This document shows, in pieces, positions 38,804-49,738 of a stretch of DNA of 64,000 nt. Made by a program: the position numbers and the translations under genes. Position 1 is the first letter of the stretch; every line of letters starts with the position of its first letter. The notes under the pieces are model-generated. The model had not been told where the DNA came from. It did no database searches and was given only the letters and a program-made list of their open reading frames with translations. Source of the stretch: Thermopolyspora flexuosa. Its GTDB lineage: Bacteria; Actinomycetota; Actinomycetes; Streptosporangiales; Streptosporangiaceae. The DNA lies in the NCBI RefSeq assembly GCF_006716785.1, contig NZ_VFPQ01000001.1:2232001-2296000 (forward strand), given 5' to 3'.

Positions 38804-38864
38804 CGTCCCCGGCCCGTGGTGAGCCGGGCGGGCGGGCCCCCGGACGGGCGGTAGGGTCGGCGGT

Positions 38865-40220
38865 GTGGAGAGCCTGTTCGATTCGGCGGCCGCGGAGGCG
38901 CACCGGTCGCAGGAGCCGCTCGCGGTGCGGATGCGCCCGCGCACCCTCGACGAGGTGATCGGCCAGCGCCACCTGCTCGGCCCCGGCACCCCCCTGCGGC
39001 GCCTGGTGGAGAGCGAGGCTCCCATGTCGCTGTTCCTCTGGGGCCCGCCCGGCACCGGCAAGACCACGCTCGCCTACGTGGTGGCGAACGTCACCAAACG
39101 CCGCTTCGTGGAGATCTCCGCGGTCTCCGCGGGGGTCCGCGAGGTGCGGGCGGCGATCGAGGCCGCGCGCCGCGAGCTCGGCATGTCCGGCCGCCAGACC
39201 GTGCTGTTCGTCGACGAGGTGCACCGGTTCAACAAGGCCCAGCAGGACGCGCTGCTGCCCGCCGTGGAGAACCGCTGGGTCACCTTCATCGGCGCCACCA
39301 CCGAGAACCCGTACTTCTCGGTCGTCTCCCCGCTGCTGTCGCGCTCGCTGCTGCTCACCCTGGAGCCGCTGTCCGACGAGGACATCCGCGCGGTGCTGGA
39401 GCGCGCGCTGCGCGACGAGCGCGGCCTCGGCGGCCGGGTACGGCTCGCCCCCGACGCCGCCGACCACCTGGTCCGGCTCGCCGGCGGGGACGCCCGGCGC
39501 TCGCTCACCTACCTGGAGGCGGCCGCGCTGCTGGTGACCGACACCGGCCCCGGCGGGGCCGCGGAACCGCCCGAGATCACCGTCGAGGTGGTGGAGCGGG
39601 CCGTGGACCGCGCCGCGGTGCGCTACGACCGGCAGGGCGACCAGCACTACGACGTGGTGAGCGCGTTCATCAAGAGCATGCGCGGCTCGGACGCGGACGC
39701 CGCCCTGCACTACCTCGCCCGGATGATCGAGGCGGGGGAGGACCCGCGGTTCATCGCCCGCCGCATTGTGATCTTCGCCTCGGAGGACGTCGGCATGGCC
39801 GACCCCACCTGTCTGCAGACCGCGGTCGCCGCGGCCCAGGCGGTGCAGCTCATCGGCCTGCCCGAGGGCGCGATCAACCTCGCCCACGCGGTGATCCACT
39901 GCGCGCTCGCCCCCAAGTCGAACGCCGTGATCAAGGCGATCTCCGCGGCCCGGGACGACGTACGGCGGGGCCTGATCGGCCCGGTCCCCGCCCACCTGCG
40001 GGACGCGCACTACCCGGGCGCGAAACGGCTCGGCCACGGCGAGGGCTACCGGTACCCGCACGACTACGAGCACGGCCTGGTCCGCCAGGAGTACGCTCCC
40101 GCGCAGGTGCGCGACCGGTGTTACTACGAACCCACGCGGCACGGCGCCGAGGCCGCGTTCGCGGACCGATGGGCGAAGATCCGGAGTTTTCTGCGCGGCC
40201 GACGGCCCGAGTCACGGTAG
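38865..40220 (+). CDS. rarA: Replication-associated recombination protein A (MgsA/RarA) ATPase
   Basis: 451 residues from GTG 38865. AAA+ ATPase of the clamp-loader clade: [11 protein letters not shown], Walker [10 protein letters not shown] (60-68), Walker [20 protein letters not shown] and sensor [13 protein letters not shown]. The C-terminal helical domain carries [25 protein letters not shown] and [11 protein letters not shown]. It acts at stalled replication forks. Mycobacteria have the same gene (Rv2559c) upstream of alaS. Confidence 0.95.
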   Translation: MESLFDSAAAEAHRSQEPLAVRMRPRTLDEVIGQRHLLGPGTPLRRLVESEAPMSLFLWGPPGTGKTTLAYVVANVTKRRFVEISAVSAGVREVRAAIEAARRELGMSGRQTVLFVDEVHRFNKAQQDALLPAVENRWVTFIGATTENPYFSVVSPLLSRSLLLTLEPLSDEDIRAVLERALRDERGLGGRVRLAPDAADHLVRLAGGDARRSLTYLEAAALLVTDTGPGGAAEPPEITVEVVERAVDRAAVRYDRQGDQHYDVVSAFIKSMRGSDADAALHYLARMIEAGEDPRFIARRIVIFASEDVGMADPTCLQTAVAAAQAVQLIGLPEGAINLAHAVIHCALAPKSNAVIKAISAARDDVRRGLIGPVPAHLRDAHYPGAKRLGHGEGYRYPHDYEHGLVRQEYAPAQVRDRCYYEPTRHGAEAAFADRWAKIRSFLRGRRPESR

Positions 40221-40343
40221 GGTCATGCCCACTACCTCCACCGGTCGTGCCAGGACGGTGGGCCGGACGGAGGCGAGGGCGGACTCACCGGCGCGCGCCG
40301 GGCAACCGATGAGGGCCACCACGAGGGGAACGGAAGACCGCAC

Positions 40344-40700
40344 ATGCTTACCGCGGGAGAGGTCGCAGGGCTGATCGTCGCGATGTTCTGGGCGATCCTG
40401 ACCTGCTTTCTTGCCATGGTGCTGGTGAAGCTGGCGCGGCTGCTCACCGAGACCACGAAGATGGTGTCGGAGCTGAGCGACCGGGTGCTGCCGCTGCTCG
40501 ACGACGTCTCGGTGACGATCGGCGAGGCGAACCGGCAGCTGGTCACCGTCGAGGCCATCGCCGGTAACGTTAAAGAGGTGAGTGACCACGCGGCCAAGGT
40601 CTCGCGGGTCGCCTCCGGTCTGGTGACGGGCTCCTTCGTGAAGGCGTCGGCCTTCCGGTACGGCGTGCGGCGCGCCCTGGAGGGGCGGCGGCGCTCGTGA
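40344..40700 (+). CDS. DUF948 membrane protein
   Basis: 118 residues from ATG 40344. One N-terminal membrane helix (about 5-28) followed by a heptad-rich helix (LTETTKMVSELSDRVLPLLDDVSVTIGEANRQL, written here in part) typical of DUF948, a family of small proteins with a likely coiled coil in the cytoplasm or periplasm and no known activity. Its stop overlaps the next start as GTGA. It belongs to the operon leading to alaS. Confidence 0.82.
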   Translation: MLTAGEVAGLIVAMFWAILTCFLAMVLVKLARLLTETTKMVSELSDRVLPLLDDVSVTIGEANRQLVTVEAIAGNVKEVSDHAAKVSRVASGLVTGSFVKASAFRYGVRRALEGRRRS

Positions 40701-41059
40701 TCCGGCGGCTGTTCTACTTCTCCCTGGGCTTTGTGACGGCGGTGTGGGCGATGCGCAAGATCCGCTCGCTGCATCCCGACCACGTCGCCCGCAGGGCGGT
40801 CACCGCCGCCGCAGGAGCCGGGACGGCGCTGCGGGAGTTCGTCGCCGACGTGCGCCACCTCGCCGCGGTCCGGGAAATGGAGTTGCGCGCCGAGTACGGG
40901 CTCGACAGCGTGGAGTTCGGTGCCGGCGGCAGGGCGGGCGACCTCCGGGCCCTGCCGGAGTACCGGCGTCGCGCCGAGCTCGGCCCCGCGCGATCCTTCG
41001 AGGCCCGCCGCGGCACAATCCACCCAACCGAGACCCACGACGAAAAGGACGGCCGCTGA
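40697..41059 (+). CDS. Small conserved actinobacterial membrane protein (DUF6167-like)
   Basis: 120 residues from GTG 40697, overlapping the DUF948 gene. One N-terminal helix ([14 protein letters not shown]) followed by a charged helical region and a Pro/Arg-rich tail. It is consistently found between a DUF948 gene and alaS in streptomycete-like genomes. No catalytic motif is visible and the function is unknown. alaS begins one base after its stop. Confidence 0.75.
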   Translation: MIRRLFYFSLGFVTAVWAMRKIRSLHPDHVARRAVTAAAGAGTALREFVADVRHLAAVREMELRAEYGLDSVEFGAGGRAGDLRALPEYRRRAELGPARSFEARRGTIHPTETHDEKDGR

Positions 41060-41060
41060 G

Positions 41061-43733
<2,673 letters not shown>

Positions 43734-43770
43734 TCCCCGCCCCGCACGAGGATCGGGACGCGACGACCGC

Positions 43771-44295
43771 ATGAGAAACGGCGTACGCCTCGGCATCGAC
43801 GTCGGCACGGTGCGCATCGGCGTGGCGCGCAGCGACCCCGCGGGCCTGCTCGCCACGCCGGTGGAGACGGTACGGCGCGGCAAGGGCGACCTGGCCCGTA
43901 TCGCGGCGCTCGCCCGCGAGCACGAGGCCGTCGAGGTGGTGGTCGGCCTGCCCACGTCGCTGTCGGGCCGGGAGGGCCCGGCGGCGGCCGCCGCGCGGGA
44001 GTTCGCCGCGCGGCTCGCCGCGCGCCTCGCCCCGCTGCCGGTACGGCTCTACGACGAGCGGCTCACCACGGTCACCGCGGAGCGGCGGCTGCGCGCGGGC
44101 GGCGTGCGCGGCCGCGACCGGCGGCGGGTCATCGACCAGGAGGCGGCCGTGGTGCTGCTCCAGGCCGCCCTCGACGCCGAGCGCGCCGCGGACCGGCCGC
44201 CCGGCCGGCTCGTCACGCCCGCCGCGGCCCCGCCGCGGCGTGGCCCGGGCGAGGGCGGCCCGGACTCCGCCGGCGGCGACGGGCGCGCGACATGA
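43771..44295 (+). CDS. ruvX: RuvX/YqgF RNase H-fold nuclease
   Basis: 174 residues from ATG 43771. RNase H-like fold with GIDVGTVRIGVARSD (Asp10), VVVGLPTSLSGREG, YDERLTTVTAERRL (acidic Asp-Glu) and RRVIDQEAAVVLLQAALD. The family is linked to pre-16S rRNA 5' processing in Escherichia coli and to Holliday junction resolution in mycobacteria. Position between alaS and mltG is conserved. The C-terminal ~30 residues are Pro/Gly-rich. Confidence 0.93.
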   Translation: MRNGVRLGIDVGTVRIGVARSDPAGLLATPVETVRRGKGDLARIAALAREHEAVEVVVGLPTSLSGREGPAAAAAREFAARLAARLAPLPVRLYDERLTTVTAERRLRAGGVRGRDRRRVIDQEAAVVLLQAALDAERAADRPPGRLVTPAAAPPRRGPGEGGPDSAGGDGRAT

Positions 44296-44888
44296 CCGCC
44301 GCCTGCGCTCCCTCCCGCCGGGCGGGGTCCCGCCCGGCCGTCTCCGCGGCCGGTCGCCACGGGCGGCCGGCCGTATTCGCGGTCCCGCCGGTGACGGCGG
44401 GCCCCGGCCCCGGGCGCGGTGCCCGCAGCGCCCGCGGCGCCCACCCCGGTCGGCGTTGCCGCGCCCGCCCCGCACACCACCGGGCCCGCGGCATCCCCCG
44501 CCGCCCTGCCCGCCGTACGGCGCCCTGCGGCCGCGCCGGTGGCGCGGAGTGCCGGACGTGGCGCAAGGTGCGCGCTTTGCCCCTGAATTGCCGCCTATCT
44601 GGACAAACATCCCTCCTTGTGGGCCTGTGCGGAATACACTCAGGGAACTCCCTGAAGAAACGAGTGAGATCGTGGAATTCCGGGAAGACTTGCAGAGATG
44701 CCCCTGGTCGCCCCGAGGACCAGGAGGGCCACCGACGTTCCCGCGCGGGCGATGACGCACACAGGGAGCAACGTCCGGCTCGTGCCGGCGGTTCATCCCT
44801 CCACCGCCGCCCTCCCGAAGAAGATCACGAAATCGGGGGTTCCGCTTGACGCCGGACGGGACAAACGGGGAGATTGGCCAGCGCACCT
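44296..44888. other. Long intergenic region between ruvX and mltG
   Basis: 593 bases. The first ~270 are extremely GC-rich; frames open there give Arg/Pro/Ala/Gly strings without Asp, Glu, Leu or Ile and do not look like protein. From about 44575 the composition drops and a likely promoter appears: TACACT (44635-44640) immediately followed by a perfect inverted repeat, TCAGGGA-AC-TCCCTGA (44640-44655), which would cover the transcription start. A small frame (44698-44892) ends on the mltG start codon. Confidence 0.5.
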
Positions 44889-44892
44889 ATGA
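44698..44892 (+). CDS. Possible small upstream ORF coupled to mltG
   Basis: 64 codons from ATG 44698 (or 46 from ATG 44752), ending at a TGA that overlaps the mltG ATG as ATGA. The composition is mixed and basic, with no recognised domain; third-position GC is about 78 percent, lower than neighbouring genes. The argument for it is positional: mltG has no properly spaced ribosome site (GGGGAG lies about 15 bases before its ATG), so coupling to an upstream frame would explain its translation. It may also be chance. Confidence 0.25.
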   Translation: MPLVAPRTRRATDVPARAMTHTGSNVRLVPAVHPSTAALPKKITKSGVPLDAGRDKRGDWPAHL

Positions 44893-46049
44893 ACGATCTC
44901 GACATGGACGCCCTGCTCGGCACCGGCGATGACGGGTCGTACCGCCGCCGGCCGAGCGGACCGTCGCGAACCGCCCGCAACCGCATGCGTCGCCGGCGCC
45001 GCCGTACCCGGCGCAAGGGCTTCGCCGCCTCGATCCTCGCCATCGCCATCGTCGTGGGCATCCTCGGCGGAGGCGGCTTCTACGCCTACCGGTGGCTCAA
45101 CGACATCCTCGTCCCCGACGACTACACCGGCCGGGGGACCGGGGAGGTGACCATCGAGATCAAGGAGGGCCAGAGCGCCACCGAGATCGCCCAGACGCTG
45201 CTCGGCGAGGACGTGATCAAGAGCACGCGGGCGTTCACGGACGCCGTGGCGGCCGCGGGCAAGAGTGGATCGCTACAGCCCGGCGTGTACAAGCTGCGGC
45301 GGAAGATGGCCGCCAAGTACGCCGTGGAGGCCCTCGACCCGGCCAACCGGCTGCGCACGCGGATCACCATCACCGAGGGACTGCGGCTCTCCCAGGTGCT
45401 GGAGCGGCTCGCCACCGCCACGGGGCGCCCGGTCGAGGAGTTCCGGCAGGCCGCCAAGCGGCCCAAGGCGCTCGGCCTGCCCTCCTACGCCCGCGGCCTG
45501 GAGGGGTACGTCTTCCCGGCCACCTACGAGATCTCTCCGACCAAGTCCCCGCAGGACATCCTCACCGAGATGGTGGACCGGTTCCGCGTCGCCGCCGAGC
45601 AGAACGACCTGATCGCCGGGGCGAAGCGGATGGGCATGACCCCGCACCAGATCATGACGATCGCCAGCATCGTCCAGGCCGAGTCCGGCAAGAAGAGCGA
45701 CATGGGCAAGGTCGCCCGGGTGATCTACAACCGTCTGAAGCGGCCGATGCCGCTGCAGATGGACAGCACGGTGCTGTACGGCGTGGGCAAGTTCGGCCTG
45801 CACGCCAGCGAGGCGGACCGTGCCAGCGACTCGCCGTACAACACCTACAAGCACTCCGGCCTGCCGCCCGGGCCGATCTGCAACCCGGGCGACGACGCGA
45901 TCGAGGCCGCGCTCAACCCGGCGAAGGGCAACTGGCTGTTCTTCGTCACCGTCGACCCCAAGCGGGGCATCACCAAGTTCACCGACTCGCAGGCGGAGCA
46001 CGACAGGAACGTGGCCGAGTACAACCGCAACCGGGGGGCGGGCGGATGA
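44889..46049 (+). CDS. mltG: Endolytic murein transglycosylase MltG (YceG-like)
   Basis: 386 residues from ATG 44889; TTG 44874 is an alternative. A cytoplasmic Arg-rich segment (MRRRRRRTRRKG) precedes one membrane helix (about 46-70), a LysM-like subdomain (EIKEGQSATEIAQTLL) and the YceG catalytic domain. The domain has the catalytic Glu265 in ASIVQAESGKKSDMGKVARV, then YNRLKRPMPLQMDSTVLYG, SPYNTY and GLPPGPICNPG. It cuts nascent glycan strands and sets their length, outside the membrane. The stop overlaps the aroE ATG. Confidence 0.94.
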   Translation: MNDLDMDALLGTGDDGSYRRRPSGPSRTARNRMRRRRRRTRRKGFAASILAIAIVVGILGGGGFYAYRWLNDILVPDDYTGRGTGEVTIEIKEGQSATEIAQTLLGEDVIKSTRAFTDAVAAAGKSGSLQPGVYKLRRKMAAKYAVEALDPANRLRTRITITEGLRLSQVLERLATATGRPVEEFRQAAKRPKALGLPSYARGLEGYVFPATYEISPTKSPQDILTEMVDRFRVAAEQNDLIAGAKRMGMTPHQIMTIASIVQAESGKKSDMGKVARVIYNRLKRPMPLQMDSTVLYGVGKFGLHASEADRASDSPYNTYKHSGLPPGPICNPGDDAIEAALNPAKGNWLFFVTVDPKRGITKFTDSQAEHDRNVAEYNRNRGAGG

Positions 46050-46879
46050 CGGAGATCCGGTACCGGGCGGCGGTGCTCGGGTCGCCGATCGCCCACTCGC
46101 TCTCCCCGGTGCTGCACCGGGCGGCGTACGCGGCGCTCGGCCTGACCGACTGGCACTACGACCGGTTCGAGTGCGACGAGACCGGCCTCGCCGCGTTCCT
46201 CGAGGGGCTCGACGCCTCGTGGCGAGGGCTGTCGCTGACCATGCCGCTGAAGCGGGCCGTGCTGCCGCTGCTCGACACCGTCACCCCGCTCGCCGAGCAG
46301 GTCGGCGGGGCGAACACGGTGGTGCTGCGGGACGGCGCCCGGCACGGCGACAACACCGACGTGTACGGCATCGTGGCGGCGCTGCGCGAGGTCGGGGTGA
46401 CCGCGCCCGGCTCGGCCGCGATCATCGGCGGCGGCGCCACCGCCGCCTCGGCCGTGGCCGCGCTGCGCGAGCTCGGCCTCGACAAGGCCGTGATCGCGGT
46501 GCGCAACGTCGCCCGGGCCGGCGGCGTGGTGGAGGCGGCCAGGCGCCTCGGCGTCGGGATCGAGGTGCGCACGCTGGACCGGTTCGAGCCGGACGCCGAG
46601 CTGGTGATCTCCACGCTGCCCGCGGGCGCGGCCGACCCGCTCGCGCCCCGGCTCGCCGGCGTCCCGGCGCTGCTCGACGTGGTCTACGCGCCCTGGCCGA
46701 CCGTGCTGGGCCGTACCGTGGCCGAGCACGGCGGGACCGTGGTCGGCGGGCTGGCGATGCTGCTGCACCAGGCGGTGCGCCAGGTGGAGCTGATGACCGG
46801 GCGCAGCGACGTGCCGGTCGAGGCGATGCGGGCGGCGGGGGAGGCCGAGCTCGCCCGGCGCGCAGCCGCCGAATCGTAA
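46046..46879 (+). CDS. aroE: Shikimate dehydrogenase
   Basis: 277 residues from ATG 46046, overlapping mltG as ATGA. Reduces 3-dehydroshikimate with NADPH in aromatic amino acid synthesis. It has VLGSPIAHSLSPVLHRAAY for substrate, catalytic Lys69 in LTMPLKR, and catalytic Asp105 in GDNTDVYG. The dinucleotide loop is IIGGGATAASAV, and the C-terminal segment is GGLAMLLHQAVRQVELMTG. Coupling with mltG is conserved in actinobacteria; no metabolic link is known. Confidence 0.95.
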   Translation: MTEIRYRAAVLGSPIAHSLSPVLHRAAYAALGLTDWHYDRFECDETGLAAFLEGLDASWRGLSLTMPLKRAVLPLLDTVTPLAEQVGGANTVVLRDGARHGDNTDVYGIVAALREVGVTAPGSAAIIGGGATAASAVAALRELGLDKAVIAVRNVARAGGVVEAARRLGVGIEVRTLDRFEPDAELVISTLPAGAADPLAPRLAGVPALLDVVYAPWPTVLGRTVAEHGGTVVGGLAMLLHQAVRQVELMTGRSDVPVEAMRAAGEAELARRAAAES

Positions 46880-46900
46880 CCTTTCCGGCAAACTGGAAGA

Positions 46901-46930
46901 TTCTGCTGTCGCGCGGTGTTGTGGTATTGT
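46901..46930 (+). promoter_or_regulatory. Weak candidate promoter of the infC leader
   Basis: TTCTGC (46901-46906) and TATTGT (46925-46930) spaced by 18 bases, in an AT-rich patch 22 bases after aroE. Transcription from here would give a 5' leader of about 270 bases before infC. Confidence 0.3.
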
Positions 46931-47209
46931 GACTGCTTGATCGGTCCGGCACGCCTGCCGGACGCGCAAGCGGAGGTCCTCCTCCCACCTGGCCCGCCGA
47001 AGGCGGGCGGGTCAAGGATCACGCCGGACTTTTCCGGCCCGTCGGCGACGATGGCCCGGTGAAGCCGGGAGAGCTCCGGTCAGTGAGCTCGGTGGCCCCG
47101 CATGCGCGACGTGCGGGGCTTTTCGCTTCCGCGGAGGGTCCCCGGCACGATCATGCAGTGTGGCGGCCGTCCGAGGGGGCGGCCGAGGAGCGCAACCGTA
47201 GGAGGTCCC
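46931..47209 (+). promoter_or_regulatory. Structured leader of infC
   Basis: Untranslated leader with several short stem-loops: CCCGCC/GGCGGG near 46990-47007, CCGGA/TCCGG near 47024-47039, and paired GAGCTC copies near 47071-47090. A terminator-like hairpin follows at 47095-47119. The arrangement suggests premature termination control or autoregulation of IF-3. No known Rfam class was recognised by eye. Confidence 0.45.
47095..47124 (+). terminator. Terminator-like hairpin inside the infC leader
   Basis: GCCCCGCA (47095-47102) pairs with TGCGGGGC (47112-47119) around a 9-base loop and is followed by TTTTCGCTT. It is about 90 bases before the IF-3 start, so it could act as an attenuator. Confidence 0.55.
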
Positions 47210-47779
47210 ATCAGCGCCGAGCCCCGCATCAACGAACGCATCCGGGTGCCTGAGGTTCGCCTCGTCGGCCCGAACGGCGAGCAGGTCGGTATCGTTTCGA
47301 TCAGCGATGCGCTGAAGCTCGCCCAGGAGGCCGACCTCGACCTGGTCGAGGTCGCGGCCACGGCGCGTCCGCCCGTGTGCAAGCTCATGGACTACGGCAA
47401 GTACAAGTACGAGTCCGCCATGAAGGCACGCGAGGCGCGCCGCAACCAGGCACAGACGGTCGTCAAGGAGATCAAGCTCCGACCGAAGATCGACCCGCAC
47501 GACTACGAGACCAAGAAGGGTCACGTCGTGCGGTTCCTGAAGGCGGGGGACAAGGTCAAGGTCACCATCATGTTCCGCGGCCGCGAGCAGTCCCGGCCCG
47601 AGCTGGGGTTCCGGTTGCTGCAGCGCCTCGCGGAGGACGTCCAGGACCTGGGATTCGTCGAGTCCCAGCCGAAGCAGGACGGCCGCAACATGATCATGGT
47701 GATCGGGCCGCACAAGAAGAAGGCCGAGGCCAGGGCCGAGCGCGCGGCTGCACGCGCGCGGCGGAACGACGGCGCTTAG
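47210..47779 (+). CDS. infC: Translation initiation factor IF-3 (apparent ATC start)
   Basis: 189 residues if translation begins at ATC 47210. The homologous sequence starts here ([24 protein letters not shown]) four bases after a perfect AGGAGG, and no ATG, GTG or TTG in frame lies near; the next upstream ATG codons (47156, 47102) would add 18-36 non-homologous residues across the terminator region. ATT/ATC starts are known for infC in other bacteria, where IF-3 rejects its own non-canonical start and so autoregulates. Two-domain IF-3 with [16 protein letters not shown], the linker Lys-rich helix, and C-terminal [19 protein letters not shown] and [10 protein letters not shown]. It prevents 50S joining and proofreads initiation. 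Confidence 0.93.
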   Translation: MSAEPRINERIRVPEVRLVGPNGEQVGIVSISDALKLAQEADLDLVEVAATARPPVCKLMDYGKYKYESAMKAREARRNQAQTVVKEIKLRPKIDPHDYETKKGHVVRFLKAGDKVKVTIMFRGREQSRPELGFRLLQRLAEDVQDLGFVESQPKQDGRNMIMVIGPHKKKAEARAERAAARARRNDGA

Positions 47780-47818
47780 TCGGCACCGCGGGAGTAGTGG
47801 CCGCGCGATGGTAGTCGG

Positions 47819-47950
47819 GGGCCGCCCGAGCGATTCGGGCGGCCCACAATAGGGCAAAGCCGGACCGGGCAGCTGCCCAGCCCGCTGTCAGGGCGTGGGC
47901 AACGGGGGTGTGCCGTCCATGACCGGGCGGAGCCCGCCCGGTCGACGGCA
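47819..47950 (+). promoter_or_regulatory. Hairpin-rich leader of rpmI-rplT
   Basis: Three stems in the 197-base gap after infC. GGGCCGCCCGA (47819-47829) pairs with TCGGGCGGCCC (47835-47845) over 11 bp. A short GGGCAGCTGCCC palindrome lies near 47868. A long arm consists of TGCCGTC (47911) pairing with GACGGCA (47944) and GACCGGGCG (47921) pairing with CGCCCGGTC (47935), 16 bp in all with a 3-base bulge. The long arm ends 27 bases before rpmI. A binding site for L20 or L35 is plausible by analogy with other bacteria, but the structure is not a known class I recognise. Confidence 0.5.
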
Positions 47951-47976
47951 CGACGAACGAGGGAGAGACGGCTGAC

Positions 47977-48171
47977 ATGCCGAAGATGAAGACGCACAGC
48001 GGCACGAAGAAGAGGTTCCGGTTGACCGGATCCGGCAAGATCATGCGCCGCCGCGCCAACCGCGCCCACTACAACGAGCACAAGCCTTCGACGCTGACGC
48101 GTCGTCTCAAGTCCGAGATCGTCATTGCCGACGCCGACGTCAAGCGCGTCAAGAAGCTGCTCGCCAAGTAA
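47977..48171 (+). CDS. rpmI: Ribosomal protein bL35
   Basis: 64 residues from ATG 47977. It starts with [20 protein letters not shown] and is strongly basic, as expected of the 50S protein L35. It lies between infC and rplT in the standard order, and rplT follows 25 bases later. Confidence 0.96.
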   Translation: MPKMKTHSGTKKRFRLTGSGKIMRRRANRAHYNEHKPSTLTRRLKSEIVIADADVKRVKKLLAK

Positions 48172-48196
48172 CCAACCCCGGGGAGACTGATACACC

Positions 48197-48580
48197 ATGG
48201 CACGCGTGAAGAGGGCGCTCAACGCCAGGAAGAAGCGCAGGGTCGTTCTCGAGCGGGCGAAGGGCTACCGGGGCCAGAGGTCGCGGCTGTACCGCAAGGC
48301 CAAGGAGCAGATGCTCCACTCGCTGACCTACGCCTACCGCGACCGCAAGGACAGGAAGGGCGCGTTCCGTCGGCTGTGGATCCAGCGGATCAACGCCGCG
48401 GCACGGCAGAACGGCATCACCTACAACCGGTTCATCCAGGGCCTCAAGCTCGCCGGCGTCGAGGTCGACCGGAAGATCCTCGCCGACCTGGCGGTGACCG
48501 ACGGCGCGGCCTTCGCCGCCCTCGTGGAGACCGCGCGCAAGGCCCTGCCCAGCGACGTCAACGCCCCGGTGGCGGGCTGA
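48197..48580 (+). CDS. rplT: Ribosomal protein bL20
   Basis: 127 residues from ATG 48197 (GGGGAGA upstream). Family features are [36 protein letters not shown] and [21 protein letters not shown]. Early-binding 50S assembly protein, and in other bacteria a repressor of its own operon through the leader RNA. Confidence 0.97.
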   Translation: MARVKRALNARKKRRVVLERAKGYRGQRSRLYRKAKEQMLHSLTYAYRDRKDRKGAFRRLWIQRINAAARQNGITYNRFIQGLKLAGVEVDRKILADLAVTDGAAFAALVETARKALPSDVNAPVAG

Positions 48581-48600
48581 CGGACGAAGGCACATGCCCG

Positions 48601-48648
48601 ACCGTCCACCTTCGCGGATTCCGCCGCGGGGTGGACGGTTCGTTTTTT
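48601..48648 (+). terminator. Intrinsic terminator after rplT
   Basis: ACCGTCCACC (48601-48610) pairs with GGTGGACGGT (48630-48639), 10 bp, and is followed by TCG and six T residues. It ends the infC-rpmI-rplT unit. Confidence 0.8.
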
Positions 48649-48715
48649 CCCGCGCGCGATTCCGGCCGCGGGACGAACAACCGGTACCTTTCGGTAGGGA
48701 GTCGAAGGGGGTGAG

Positions 48716-49546
48716 ATGGCAGCCGGTCCGGAGCTGACGAACATCAGATCGCCCAGGGTGAAGGCGGCGAGACGGCTCGCCAAGCGCGCCTTCCGGGAAC
48801 GGGACCGCGCGTTCCTCGCCGAGGGACCGCAGGCGGTACGCGAGGCCGTCGCGCTCGGCGGCGTGGTCACCGAGATGTTCGTCACCGCCGAGGCGCGGGC
48901 ACGGCACGCGGAGATCGTCGAGCAGGCGATCCGGGCGGGCGTCCCGGTGCTGAGCGTCAGCGGAGAGGTGATGGCGGAGCTGGCGCAGACGGTGACCCCG
49001 CAGGGGCTGCTCGCGGTCTGCCGGTTCGTCCACGTTCCGCTGACCGAGGCGGTGGGCCCGGGTGCGCGGCTCGTCGCCGTGATGGCCCACGTGCGCGACC
49101 CGGGGAACGCCGGCACCGTGCTGCGCACCGCGGACGCGGCCGGGGCCGACGCGGTCGTGTTCACCGACGCGTCCGTCGACCCGTACAACGGCAAGTGCGT
49201 GCGGGCCGGCGCCGGCAGCCTGTTCCACCTCCCGGTCGCGATCGGGGTGAACGTGCGCGACGCCGTGGCCCACATGCGCGCCACCGGACTGCGCGTGCTC
49301 GCCGCGGACGGCGCGGGCACGGCGACGCTCGACGACGTGGACCTTGGCCACCCCACGGCGTGGATCTTCGGCAACGAGGCCTGGGGACTGCCCGACGACG
49401 TGCTCGCCCTCGCCGACGAGGTGGTGCGGGTGCCCATCTACGGGCGGGCGGAGAGCCTCAACCTCGCCACCGCGGCGGCGGTGTGCCTGTACGCCTCGGC
49501 GCAGGCGATGCGCGCGAGCCCGCGGGCGGTCGCGTCCGGGGGGTGA
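48716..49546 (+). CDS. SpoU/TrmH-family RNA 2'-O-methyltransferase
   Basis: 276 residues from ATG 48716. An N-terminal L30e-like substrate-binding domain (KRAFRERDRAFLAEGPQAVREA) precedes the knotted SPOUT domain with motif 1 DPGNAGTVLRTADAAGADAV, motif 2 IFGNEAWGLPDD and motif 3 ESLNLATAAAVCLY. It methylates a ribose 2'-OH in 23S rRNA or tRNA. The position after rplT matches the TsnR/Rv1644-like genes; the exact nucleotide is unknown. Confidence 0.92.
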   Translation: MAAGPELTNIRSPRVKAARRLAKRAFRERDRAFLAEGPQAVREAVALGGVVTEMFVTAEARARHAEIVEQAIRAGVPVLSVSGEVMAELAQTVTPQGLLAVCRFVHVPLTEAVGPGARLVAVMAHVRDPGNAGTVLRTADAAGADAVVFTDASVDPYNGKCVRAGAGSLFHLPVAIGVNVRDAVAHMRATGLRVLAADGAGTATLDDVDLGHPTAWIFGNEAWGLPDDVLALADEVVRVPIYGRAESLNLATAAAVCLYASAQAMRASPRAVASGG

Positions 49547-49738
49547 GGGGCGTGCCCTCGGCCCCGCACCGGCGACGCCGGGTGACATCACCCGCGGTCA
49601 TCCACGGGATGACGGCGATGCGACCCGGGTGTTTCGCGGCGGAATCATCAAGTTTGGTGCGTTTTGCCGTGAAAGTAAGGCTGCCACTGGGCCCGGGAAA
49701 CCCGCTATTGTCGGCGTTGTAGCGGCGAGGAGGCGGTT

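Noticed and set aside
44292-44849. Frame of 185 codons starting on the ruvX stop
   Set aside because: Its product is dominated by Arg, Pro, Ala and Gly with almost no acidic or aliphatic residues in the first 100 positions, and all three plus-strand frames look similar; not protein-like.
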